Part shown: positions 11,305-21,657 of the stretch, one piece after another
Position numbering within the stretch: the first letter of the stretch is position 1
Layout of the letters: each line of letters begins with the position of its first letter
Assembly: GCA_029964075.1 (NCBI GenBank)
Contig: CM057140.1
Location: 9,566,643-9,630,642, forward strand
Source: Patiria pectinifera
Taxonomy: Eukaryota > Echinodermata > Asteroidea > Valvatida > Asterinidae
Direction of reading: 5' to 3'
DNA: 64,000 nt
Notes under the pieces: generated by a model
The model's database searches: none
What the model was told of the DNA's origin: nothing
The model's input: the letters and a program-made list of their open reading frames with translations, nothing else
Translations under genes and position numbers: made by a program

Positions 11305-11928
11305 ACTAGAATGGGGCAAAGTAATATGGAAACCAACTGCCCAAAAACGCAAAGATTTTTTTTATTTCAATTAACAAACTTTTTCTGAAAACTATTTTTA
11401 TTAAAATTTATTTAAAGTAGCTGGGTTGCATAACAAACACAAATTGTATAAAACATAAGAATCTGTAAATAGTTACAAGTGATTAACATGTTGTCGGATA
11501 TTTCTTTTCACAATGATGTAAAGGCTGTGTGAGGCAAAATGCATGTTAAAGGTGTGCTCCTCTTTGGTTTGCATGTAATATTGAATGTACTGCATTCTTT
11601 GCAGTTTAATAACATCCTTTCAATTTTTATAGATAGAATCACCATTTCAAAATGAGACAATGTGCAAGTTTTGCAACTTTATAGTGAAAACTAAATTTGT
11701 TAAAATAAATAGCGAATGTCATGATAAACAACATCCATCTTCACTTGGCAAATGAGTGCCTCTCATATAAAGAAACTAACAGATTTTAATAGCTTGTTAT
11801 TAGTATCATAAAGTTCACGTAGTTTAGGGGCAGACCTATACACTGTAATGGTTTAAACACAACAGGATTAATTTTACTAGATTACCATGTGATATCTGCT
11901 GATTGTTACTGCTTCAACCGATAATGCT
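11305..11928. other. Spacer between G1 and G2
   Basis: No gene. Sequence is a diverged duplicate of the spacers at about 17.95-18.45, 19.1-19.3, 34.05-34.25 and 49.15-49.45 kb, with shared 'cctgtaaatagttacaagtgatta' style pieces. This marks the repeated unit of the array. Confidence 0.5.
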
Positions 11929-12350
11929 GGGGGGGGGGGGGCGGATTCCGCCCCCCCTAAGATCTCCGCCATCGAGTGACGAAAAATTTTGAAACTCGGC
12001 ACATGCATAGAGCAACTCTTCCTAAACATACCCAAGAAATTTCATGACTATAGGTCAAAGGGTTTAGGAATTATGGCTAATTAATTATTCATATGTACGA
12101 ATGGCAATTTGGCTCTGTGTACACGACGTATATGCGAAAATTCAGTTTTCACGGCGCATAGCGCCGGAAAATTTTTCGCTACGCGGCAACCCGTGGTCCG
12201 ATTTTTATGTTTTTGGTATCAAAAGATGCGCAAAGCTCGAGGCTAAAAAGTCATAACAGCTCGGGTCGCGAAAAAATTTTTTTAGAGGCTATCACGGAAA
12301 ATGTTGAGGGGGGGGGGGCCGATTCCGCCCCCCCCCCCCCCGGCCCCTTT
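11929..12350. repeat. Repeat bounded by poly-G/poly-C hairpins
   Basis: The left edge has a G run, 'cggattccg' and a C run (11929-11957). The right edge has a G run, 'ccgattccg' and a long C run (12307-12342). About 350 bp of A/T- and CG-containing non-coding sequence lies between. Each edge can fold into a GC-rich hairpin. The block interrupts unit-spacer sequence on the left and abuts an LTR fragment on the right. Superfamily unknown. Confidence 0.5.
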
Positions 12351-12354
12351 AGGG

Positions 12355-12600
12355 TTAAGAGAAGGATCTGCCACTCCACATTCCTATTCCAATTCCCTTC
12401 CATGTTCCTATTCCACATTCCACTTTGTATTCCACTGGCCCTACTTACACCGGTCTGTTGTTCCTGTCCACCAAGGAAGGAGGGGCGCTCGACCGGTGCT
12501 GTGGCCCAGCACTGCAGGGATACAACACCATCGAGGTTGCAGGCTGGTACCAAACAAACCAATCATGGGGGAGAACTCGTATGCCACTTTACAAGGAGAA
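12355..12600 (+). mobile_element. LTR fragment related to 4723-5436
   Basis: Shares with the 19442 and 4723 LTRs the 'attcc' minisatellite, the 'gctgtggcc.a.cactgcaggg' block, 'acaccatcg' and 'accaa.c.aaacca'. The left half of the LTR is missing, and the right end is degraded ('gccactttaca' instead of CACGTCACA). Short open frames over it are spurious. Confidence 0.65.
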
Positions 12601-13330
12601 CCTTTCTCCATGATACCAATGTGTACACATGTGGATAAAAATCAAAAGCCTAAGATACTTGTGATGTCATACAGGAATTTTTTCCTATGACTTTTTTTTT
12701 ACGTATTTAACATTGGCCTGATAATGTCTGTTGATGGCAAATAGTTTACAAGGATAATTCCCTTTCAGAAGAAATATTAAATTTCTTTGAAACAAACTAA
12801 TTATTCGAAAAACCTTAAATGCACATGTTGAACCAGTACATGTATGCAATGCAGGATAATGCACAACCACAGGCCTTTAATGAAATCAAACCACTTACAA
12901 TAACATGTACTTCTTTTCTTTTTGGTTTAGAAGATATACTCAATGCAATTTACATCAGAGTCTCTAACCTCTACATGAATGTTAAAAATGATCCTAATGT
13001 AATGTCCATTATAAGGATCATCTATAAGGATCATCTATTTGTAGGCTCCAACGACTGAATTATTTTTTCAAATTGCTGTATATTTCATCACAAGAATTAT
13101 CTGAAAGGATATGTATATAAATAATATCGAGTGTAAAAAGTGTTGCCATGTTGTTCAGAGAATTATTTAGACACATTCTTTAGGCCATGTCTGAACCATT
13201 TGCATAGAGCTATTGTAGGTCTTTTTGTAGAATTGTCACGCGAGTCAAGCTGGAATGGTTGACAACAAAGCCTGATATCGGTATTTCTCATGAGGGACAT
13301 TCCCTCTTTTTCCCTGGATATGAGAAATAA
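12601..13330. other. G2 upstream spacer
   Basis: No gene. Continues colinear with 20.23-20.98, 42.2-43.07 and 49.65-50.2 kb ('gataccaatgtgt', 'acttgtgatgtcat', 'ggctccaacgactcaattatttt', 'caaattgctgta'). Four related copies therefore precede G2, G3, G6 and G7. Confidence 0.55.
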
Positions 13331-13370
13331 GCATCACGTGATCGTCACTTAAAATACACCATATAAGTAG
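13331..13370 (+). promoter_or_regulatory. G2 core promoter: E-box plus TATA
   Basis: The motif 'gcatcacgtgatcgtcac' (CACGTG E-box, 13335-13340) lies about 20 bp before a TATA-like 'atataagtag' (13361-13370). The arrangement is kept at G3 (20991-21030), partly at G6 (43074-43110) and in altered form at G7 (52716-52755). Conservation in four copies against diverged surroundings supports function. Confidence 0.65.
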
Positions 13371-13389
13371 CGGACTGAAGGAAAGTTAT

Positions 13390-13482
13390 TCATTACTGCA
13401 ACACCATAAACCGGTACCAACTCTGCTTGCTAACAGGTTGTACGTAACTATAGCTGTTCAACTGTAGATCACTAATATTTGG
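13390..13482 (+). other. G2 non-coding first exon
   Basis: Starts about 30 bp after the TATA and ends at a donor, GTGAGTAT (13483). The last bases 'caactgta..tcac.aatatttgg' and this donor are conserved at G3, G6 and G7. The left edge is inferred from TATA spacing. Confidence 0.5.
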
Positions 13483-13746
13483 GTGAGTATTAAGCAATGT
13501 AAACCACAAAAAACTGTAAACCACAAATTTGGCTGAGTATTAAGCAATGATTGAGAAAAAAAGAAAATCATATTTTTTTTCAGGGAAGGTGCAAGGAATT
13601 CAGTTTGTGCACAGCAAGGGATCATAATTTTTACTAGCAGGAATTAAAGGCTGTTGGTGTGCAATCAGGTATTTTCTGTTGGGATAGCCTCACTGGTTTC
13701 ATTCTTTGCAATGCTCTGATAAGTTCTGATAACACTGTTATGATTC

Positions 13747-13919
13747 AATATTAGGTTTTTGCCCTTCACCGACGTATAAACACTGTTAGCTCAGTGTGTT
13801 ACCTCCCGAGTGAAAGTTGGAAAAAAATCACTCCGGTGGCCGGTGGGACTCGAACCCACGACCTCCTGATCTCTAGGGCAGATGTCTTACCACCCGACCA
13901 TGAGCTTGCGGGATCGGTT
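13747..13919 (-). mobile_element. tRNA-like element in G2 intron 1
   Basis: Begins with 'aggtttttgcccttcaccga', the left end of the inverted-repeat element complete at 32676-32863. In reverse it carries a tRNA-like body with B box GGTTCGAGTCC. The right inverted repeat is missing here. The same element sits at the same place in G3 intron 1 (21308-21472) but not in G6 or G7. Confidence 0.6.
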
Positions 13920-14103
13920 GGCTGCTTCGTTATTATTGCTATATGTTTTGTTTGTTGGAGTGGTATTTTTTCTTAAGGTGTTCACTTATTTCTTTTCCAT
14001 TTTGTCCCTGTAGTTATGGGGTAGGGGAAGTGGAAACCATGAAATCACTTTAAAATGAATGTACGTAGACAATGATTTTAAATATTCTGTTTCAGCGCTC
14101 ATC

Positions 14104-16697
14104 ATGGATGTACAGCGTGGACATTGCTGGAGATGTGAGAAAGTTCTTCCACAGCTGACTGTGCCTTGCAGCCGCTGCAATGTGGCTGTCTACTGCAGCA
14201 CATCCTGCTTGGGCAACGACACGGCCAGGCACAGCTCTGTTGAGTGCCAGATGTTTGGGCCACGACAGTGCGGCAATTGTGGAAAAACTGCTACTAATAT
14301 GAAGGAGGTATAATGCGTGTGAACTTATGAATACTTGTCATAAACATAGGCCTAAGCATTTGTGCTTGAAACAACACTGAATCTGCCCAACTCTATGCTT
14401 GGCTATAACTTACCCTCGGTACTAATCAAGCTCCACTGAAGAAACTTAATGGCAACTACTGATTACAACCTATAGTAGTTAAAATGTATTGTCAGTGCAT
14501 TAAATAAACTCAATCTTTTTCTCCTGACGAAGAAAAAACAATTTTCAATTTTAGGCAACCGCATCCCTCAAAAAAAAAACTTTTTAATTTTTCATGTATA
14601 ATGTTTTAGACACACTATATATCCACCTTGCAAGAAGACTGGTTTCTGGTCCCTATTTTTTTCCGGGGTTGAAGGGGGGGGGGGGTTGAACTTGTAAATA
14701 TCACAGACAGTATAACCTCAACCCTTTGCATCTGTTGAGCCAATATACTGAGTCGACATGGCATAACTGGAGATGGCATTAGCTTAATGAAAGCGACATA
14801 GTTGAATTCTACAAAAAAAGGCAATTTATTCCACAGTCCATGAGTTAATTTTTTAAAAATCGCAAAAACCTGCAGTTGGATTTTAGTAGGGAGGCATGGT
14901 TGGGGTTAAACTGATAACAACATGTACATCTGCAGGGACAACCTGACCTGAAATGAAAATGGTTGTGTATCTGAACGACAAAATATATCAAGAGAAGTAT
15001 AGGCAAAAAGTAATCATGCCTTTTCTTTTTTTCAGTGTGCGAGTTGCAGTAATGCATGGTACTGCAGCAAGGAATGCCAACTAAACGACTGGAAATCCCA
15101 CAAGCCATCATGCAGGGCAGCTGAAGATTCAATAAAAAAGTTGGCAGAGATGCTTCAGAAACGCTCTTCAGCATTAATGATATATGCCGAGTTTCCCTAT
15201 TACATGAGTAACACTTTTGCCAATGACTTCCTTCGACTAGAGGACAATGAATTGACATCTGGAGTAAAGGAAGGTAATTTGGCAAAAGATTACAACATTT
15301 TGTCTGTTGGTTGTGGAAACCTACGCAATACAGTTTTGACGGTTGCTTCCTTGCCTGATGAGTACCAGGGGAAACTTCACATCACCCTCAATGACTACGA
15401 CCCTTTTGTCATGGCAAGGAATGTGCTGTTTCTCTTCATGTTGGTCCGCTTTGCAGACACTGACTACATTGCTTCCAGTTTGACAACCATCTGGTACTCA
15501 CTCCATATTTCCAAGAGAGAGTACGACTTGATCAAGACAAGCTTGGATGAACTCATTCAGATGAGTGCTAAGCAACTCCATGATGCTACCAAAGGACTGG
15601 TGAGGCTCCTGGATGAAGATCTTAGGTATCTGTGTCAGGTTTGGCAAAGATGGCAATCGCTGGAATGTCAAAGAGACAAGAGCACCTCAATCAATCTCAG
15701 ACAACAAAGGAAGAAGCTATTTCAGGGGGAACAAGTGGCAAAAGATTTATCTTTCTATTTCAAAGATTTATCTGGAACTCAGAAGAAGAAGATGCAAGAG
15801 TGGTTCGACCATGCACTTTTTTTTCCAACTGAAAGAAAAGAAAAGGATATGCCATTTGACAACCCTACGCTAACTGGACGTGAGCCTCGAGTTAGGCCCA
15901 TGGCACCTGAAGTGTTCAAGTTTGTTTACAGTGTAAATGCAGATTCACACCCCTACCGAGAGTGGGACTGTTTGAGAGTAAGAGAGCACACTCCTGGATC
16001 CCACTCCTCTCCGATGGTGATGTACCACAAGTACGTGACAAACCTCCTCCAGAAAGTCAAGGGTCTCATCCTGCAAGGAAGGCTCCTTATCCATGTCTCC
16101 TTGGCCTACTGTCTGAACTTTCCTAATCATCATCAAACCTGGAACATGCCCAACTATGACCGAATCTTCACCGCCAACATTATTGTTGACTATGTTGGTA
16201 TTCCCAGGCTTCTCCACACATTTAAGCCCCTTCTCAATACTACTAACAGCTCCTCAGTGATTGTCACTGAGTACATGAACTGGATCAGATTAATACCAGA
16301 AGCTGATACAGGTTTCTTATTCTCTGACAGGTGTCAGGCCCCATACCGATATTTGCAACTCTTCCAAAAAAGTCTCGCTGCATTCCGTGCAGATACAAAA
16401 AAGAATGAGTCCACTTGCCCTGGCAACCAACTAGAGTAATATGACAACACCTTCTACTTTCTCCAATATCTCCGAGCAGATATCATGGGAGGGGGACGTG
16501 GGATTCCAGCACTCCAAGCCGTTCCCACGTTCGCGAGTATGAAGAAGTACCACGGTATGGAAATGCGTGACTTTAGGAAGGGACTGAACAAGCTGGTACC
16601 ATTCATGTATCGTAGGAATGCTAGGGATCTTACTTGGCTGAATGGTAGTGACCGAGCTGTAGAGTGGTGCCTGCCTAAAAGTGATGCTTCAACCTAG
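14104..16697 (+). pseudogene. G2: two-MYND-finger, DUF4470-like gene with premature stop
   Basis: Exons are 14104-14307 (full exon from 14096) and 15036-16697, phase 0, with good GT and AG sites. Both MYND fingers have all metal ligands, the second again split by the intron. The DUF4470 region has 'LSVGCGNLRNT' and the conserved core. An in-frame TAA at 16437-16439 replaces the Tyr codon found in G3 ('LVEYYDN'). The frame is open again from 16440 to the normal stop at 16695-16697, about 85 codons. It could be a young pseudogene, a C-terminally truncated protein, or a sequencing error. The 5' leader, promoter and splice sites look intact. Confidence 0.8.
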
Positions 16698-17012
16698 ATG
16701 TCTTTGTGCAACTGCCACGTGGCTTTCTGAATCCACCAAAACCCAACAATGTGCAGTAGACCAATTGCATGACTATATTATTGAACAGAACTGGGATATC
16801 AAACATTCCATGTCACAGTAACTAGAATGTGAAATCTCGAATCTGAAATAGTATTGAATTGCCAGCTATTGGGTGTAGATTCCTTTAATTTCAAGCCCAT
16901 TCCCTTAGTGGTGACGGGTGTCTCCCATCTGCAACTTATGCATAAATCACATCAAACTCAAACACGTAGGTACCATTGAAAATGTATGCAGCACATATCA
17001 TGTAAAGCTATG
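16698..17012. other. G2 3' flank
   Basis: Similar to the 3' flanks of G3 (from 23712) and G7 (from 62299), including 'ccaattgcatgactgg'-like and 'tggg.tatc.aacatt.catgtcac' pieces. No gene. Confidence 0.5.
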
Positions 17013-17612
17013 CATTGCTTCCAGTTTGACAACCATCTGGTACTCATTTCATATTTCCAAGAACGAGTTATGTAGGACTTGATCAAGACAAGCTTGGATC
17101 AACTCATTCAAACAGATGAGTCTTCAGGAACTCCATGACATCCCAAAAGGACTGCTGAAGCTCCTGGCTTAAACATCTACATCAGGTTTGGGAACATGCC
17201 CAACTATGACCAAATCTTCACCTCCAACCTTGCTGACTATGATGGATAAATGTTAAACTCCTACTGACATAATCATTGAAACCACTTCTTAATGCTACCA
17301 ACAGCTTCTCAGCAATTCTCACTAATAGCCTACTTTTTGACAAGTTTGTTTGCACCAGGAACAAACATTGAATCTTTTTTTTTACTAGTGTGTTTCAGAG
17401 ATGTCAAAATTGGTGTATTTTAGACACTGTACATATATATTGATGGCTTCAATACTTAAAGAGAGTACACGTTACACAGTACCTCTCACTTTCTCCAGCA
17501 TCTTCAGAACAAACTGGTTTCATTCCAGTATAGACTGAATGCAAGAATTCTTAACATGATTAATGGGTATGACAGAGCTGTGGAGTGGTATCTGCCTCTA
17601 AATAGTGCTTAA
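17013..17612 (+). pseudogene. Decayed gene fragment downstream of G2
   Basis: Starts inside the conserved core of the family ('cattgcttccagtttgacaa') and runs, with several internal deletions and stops, to a C-terminus ending 'agtgcttaa'. The early part resembles any copy. The later part ('acattgaatc', 'tgtgtttcagagatgt', 'gacagagctgtggagtgg') is closest to G1/G5. No upstream exon is present. A processed origin is unlikely, because flanking non-coding DNA is shared with the fragments after G3 and G7. Confidence 0.75.
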
Positions 17613-17805
17613 CAATAAGGGTCAGGACACGCTACACAACTGCCATTTAACTGAATGCACTGCAAGCTGAATGAATCTCAAGTGGGAAGAATTTATAGCA
17701 TGTCTATTACTGACATAAACTAGTTGAGATTTTACAAGTGTTGCTTGCAAGTGGCTTTCAGTGAATTGTTTCGTTTTCATTTAAGGTTGTACAAAGAAAC
17801 TGCAT

Positions 17806-17879
17806 GGGGAATAGGGTTTGAACCTGCAACCTCCAGATTACCATTCCGGTGCTTTACCAACTGAGCTATCCAGCCCTAT
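17806..17879 (-). repeat. tRNA-derived repeat (tRNA-Thr-like), reverse copy
   Basis: The reverse complement shows A-box- and B-box-like segments and 'ggtaatc' in the anticodon region, as at 11214 and 42012. Stem mismatches argue against a functional tRNA. Confidence 0.55.
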
Positions 17880-18562
17880 GTTGGCAGCTCCCCATTTTAG
17901 TCAATGTCTTTTTGTTTCAATCTAGAAGCTCCATGAAATACGGTAGGACCTACTTCAGCTCAGCCAATAATGCTCAAGCACTAGAATAAGGCAAAGCAAT
18001 GACAATGCAAGGAACAAACTGCCCAAAAAGGCAAACGCACTTTTTACACACTTTTTCTGCAAAATACATAAATTTTTTAAACCAGAATGTGGATTCATGT
18101 ACAATGTAGCTTGGTTGCTCATGACAAACACAAATTTTGTAAAACACAAGAACCTGTAAATAGATACAAGTGATTAACCTTTTCCAGATGATGTTGTCGG
18201 ATGTTTCTTTTCAGTAAAGGCTGTGTGAGGCAAAATGCATGTTAAAAGTGGGCTGACGGGCTCCCGTTTGGTTTGCATGTAATATTGGATGTACCGCATT
18301 CTTTGCAAGAACAAAATCCTATCGATTTTTACGGACAGAATTATCATTTCGAAATGAGACAATGTGCAGGTTTAGCAACATTAGAGGAAACTAAATTTGT
18401 TAGGATAAATAGCGAATGTCATGATAAACAACATCCGTCTTCAGTTGACAAATGCAGTCCTTCTGATTTGAAAATCATAGGCGTGTGGAAAAAGGCACAC
18501 TTGGATTTTTCTAGGCATGTGTTTTTCTAGATGTGTGGGTTTCTAGGTGTGTGATCTGTGGT
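17880..18562. other. Spacer between G2 and G3, first part
   Basis: No gene. Colinear with the 11.3-11.75 kb spacer ('gcactagaat..ggcaaag', 'aactgcccaaaaa', 'gaatgtcatgataaacaacatcc'). The last few dozen bases before 18563 are unrelated to the other spacers. Confidence 0.5.
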
Positions 18563-19028
18563 CAGCGGCGGCGGAACGGGTTTGAAACCGGGGCATCACC
18601 AAAAGGGGCACTTGCACACCCGTGCTGAAATGTCGACACGTTTTTTTCACCGGACTTTTGGCCCTCCGTAAAATCAAAAAGTGTGGGGGGGGGGGGGGCC
18701 TGGTACCATCTTTCAACGCAGGGGCGCTCTCCAAAACCAATGATTATATGCTAAATATGCATTATGTGCCCATTTTCAGGGCGTATTGTATGGCTTTTGG
18801 AACTTGGTTTTCATATTCCTAGTTTATATCAAAAATATCTATACCAGTACATGTATTGGGAAATGGTTACTTTTAAGAAATAGTAAGGTACTTTAAGGGC
18901 ATTTTTGTTTCATTTCGAGGGGGCACTTTATTGCTCGAGGGGGCACATTTATAGCCGCAAAAGGGGCACTTGGGAAAATTGGGGGGGGGGGGCAAATGCC
19001 CCCAGCCCCCCCGGTTCCGCCGCCCCTG
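18563..19028. mobile_element. hAT-like MITE
   Basis: A 466-bp element with ends CAGCGGCGGCGGAAC and, inverted, CAGGGGCGGCGGAAC. It is flanked by an exact 8-bp duplication TCTGTGGT (18555-18562 and 19029-19036). CAG-starting ends with 8-bp duplications are diagnostic of hAT. The interior is non-coding, with G runs near both ends. Confidence 0.85.
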
Positions 19029-19441
19029 TCTGTGGTCCAGGGAAATTCAGGCGTGCAATTATTCACACTTCTCCGTAAAGTTTTAAGATGTGCACTATGG
19101 TGTGGGGGTGTGATCGCACGCCTCAAATCATCAGGACTGCAAACGAGTGCCTCTCATGTAAAGAAACTAAGAGATTTTAATTGCTCATTATTACTTTCAT
19201 AGAGTTTTATGTAATTTACGGGCAGACCTATAAACTGTAATGGTTTTAAAACACAAAAGGGTTAATTTTACTAGATTACCATGTGACATATGCTGATTGT
19301 TACTGCTTGTATCCTGAAAATGTACTGCTGGTGAAGGTGGAAATTCTTTCAACTAGGGGTATGGGGCCTCCACAAGAAAATTCATGAATATATGAAAGTA
19401 ACTCTGTGGAAAGTGTACATGTTGTAAATGGTAATGCGTAT
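19029..19441. other. Spacer between G2 and G3, second part
   Basis: Unit-spacer sequence matching 11.75-11.93 and 49.4-49.6 kb ('ctcat.taaagaaacta', 'ttttactagattaccatgtga'). No gene. Confidence 0.5.
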
Positions 19442-20087
19442 TGTGATGAAACACGAACTAAAGGCCTATGTGGGATACCGAATCCCCAACTGTATGTTAA
19501 AATAACATAGAACATGTCAGTCACCCACACTTTGCATACTGGGGAATCCTGGTATCTGATTGGTCAATTGAGTTATAAGCACTGATGTATGGCAAAGAGA
19601 TATTGTACATAGCCAATGGGGGCTCATAAACTATTAAAGCAGCAATATAGGACTATGATTGTTTGATTCTCCAGTGATTAGGTTTAATTGTATGGCTCAT
19701 GGTTATGATGATATGGCATAGCAGATTATGATGAGTGATTAAAGGTATGACCATTGTTCTTGATTACTGTATTTGATCCCTGATTGTTAGTCCATTATGT
19801 TCACTTCCCAGTGTTAAATAAAAAAGATGAAACAATTCAATAACAAAGTCCTTGAATCATTTGGGTTGCCCCATCCTTAAGGGAAGGATCCACTCTCTAT
19901 ATTCCGATTCCACATTCCGATTCAACATGGCCAACTTCCACCGGTCTACTGTTCCTGTCCACACAGGAAGGGCGAGTGCTTTGTGCTGTGGCCCTCCACT
20001 GCAGGGATACAACACCATCGAGGCTGCACGCGGTACACTAGTACCAACCAAACCAATTGTAGGGGAGAACTCGTACGCCACGTCACA
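19442..20087 (+). mobile_element. Solo LTR related to 4723-5436
   Basis: Starts TGTGATG and ends CGTCACA. Internal landmarks are those of the G1 LTR: 'attggtcaattgagtt', 'gattaaagg.atgacca', the 'attccgattcc' block and 'cactgcagggat'. No primer-binding site or coding sequence follows, so it is a solo LTR. No clear target duplication is visible, perhaps through age. Confidence 0.7.
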
Positions 20088-20990
20088 ACATTTGTAATTT
20101 ATCATTTTCTTTAAAGGGAATATACATCATTTGCTTTTGCTGTAATTTTCAGAAATGGATGGAATTGGAGGTTTTGGAGGTTTAGTTTTATTTTTTGATG
20201 TTTGCAAATGTTGTATTTTCCCTTTAATAAGGACAACGTTCCTTTGTGATACCAATGTGTGCATGTGAAGATACAAAATTAAAAGTAAAGGAACTTGTGA
20301 TGTCATCTACAGGATTTTTTTCTTATGAATTTTTTTACTTCATTAACATTGGCCCGATAACGTCTTTTGAATGCAAATTTTAAAGAGGACAATTCCCTGT
20401 CGGAAGAAATATTGAATTTCTTTGGAAAAAAAAAAATGAAAAAAACCTATGATAATGCACATGTTGCACCAATATGTAATGCTGGATAATGTACAAACAC
20501 AGTGCCTTGGTGATACCATCAAACCACCTACGCTTACTCCTTTCATGTTTTGTTTAGAAGATATTCAATGCAATTTACATCATAGTCTCTCACCTCTATG
20601 TTAGAAATTATCCTAATGTAATGTCTAAGTGCTAACATGGCATCATGCGATCAAATGATTTTGTTACATGTGTAAATAACAAACATCTATTTGTCGGCTC
20701 CAACGACTCAATTATTTTCCAAATTGCTGTACACGTATATTTCATCACAAGAATTATCAGAAAGGATACATGTGTATGTAAATTATATTGAGTGTAAAAA
20801 GTGTTGCCATGTTGTTCAGAGAATTCTTCAGACACATTCTTTAGGCCATGTCTGAATCGTGTGCCTAGAGCTATTGTAGGTCTTTTTGCAGAATTGTCAC
20901 GCGAGTCACACTGGAATGGCTGACAACAAAGCCTGATATTGGTATTTCTCATGAGGGACATTCCCTTTTTTCCCTGGCTATGAGAAATAA
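20088..20990. other. G3 upstream spacer
   Basis: No gene. Colinear with 12.6-13.33 kb ahead of G2, including 'gaattcttcagacacattctttaggccatgtctgaat' style blocks in both. Confidence 0.5.
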
Positions 20991-21030
20991 GCATCACGTG
21001 ATCGTCACTAAAAATACACCATATAAGTAG
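20991..21030 (+). promoter_or_regulatory. G3 core promoter: E-box plus TATA
   Basis: 'gcatcacgtgatcgtcac' (from 20991) followed by 'atataagtag' at 21021-21030, identical in layout to G2. Confidence 0.65.
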
Positions 21031-21049
21031 CGGACTGAAGGCAAGTTAT

Positions 21050-21126
21050 TCATAACTGCAACACTATACAGCAACTCTGCTTGCTAACAGGCTGTAGCTT
21101 TTCAACTGTAAACCACAAATATTTTG
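21050..21126 (+). other. G3 non-coding first exon
   Basis: Ends at a donor, GTGAGTATT (21127). The left edge is estimated from TATA spacing. Compared with G2 the exon is a few bases shorter. Confidence 0.5.
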
Positions 21127-21307
21127 GTGAGTATTACATGTAAAGCAATGATTGAGAAAAGTAATTCAGTTTGTGCGGCTTGGGATCATACTTTTTTCCA
21201 GCAGGAGTTAAAGGCTGTTGATGTGCAATCAGGTATTTTCTGTCGGGATAGGGTTTCATTCTTGCAATGCAATGCTCTGATAAGTTCTGATAATAGTGTT
21301 ATGATTC

Positions 21308-21472
21308 AATATTAGGTTTTTGCCCTTCACCGACGTATAAACACTGTTAGCTCAGTGTGTTACCTCCCGAGTGTAAGTTGGAAAAAAGTCACTTGGGTGG
21401 GACTCGAACCCACGACCTCCTGCTTTCTAGTGCAGATGTCTTACCACCCGACCATGAGCTTGCGGGATCGGT
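21308..21472 (-). mobile_element. tRNA-like element in G3 intron 1
   Basis: Same element, orientation and insertion point as at 13747-13919 in G2, so it was inserted before G2 and G3 separated. The B box GGTTCGAGTCC is intact in reverse. Confidence 0.6.
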
Positions 21473-21657
21473 TGGCTGCTTCGTTATTATTGCTATATGT
21501 TTTGTTTGTTGGAGTGGTATTTCGTCTTAAGGTGTTCAACTATTTCTTTTCTATTTTGTCCCTGTAGTTATGGGGTAGGGGAAATGGAAACCATGAAATT
21601 ACTTAAAAATGAATGTACGTAGACAATGATTCTAAATGTTCTGTTTCAGAGATCATT

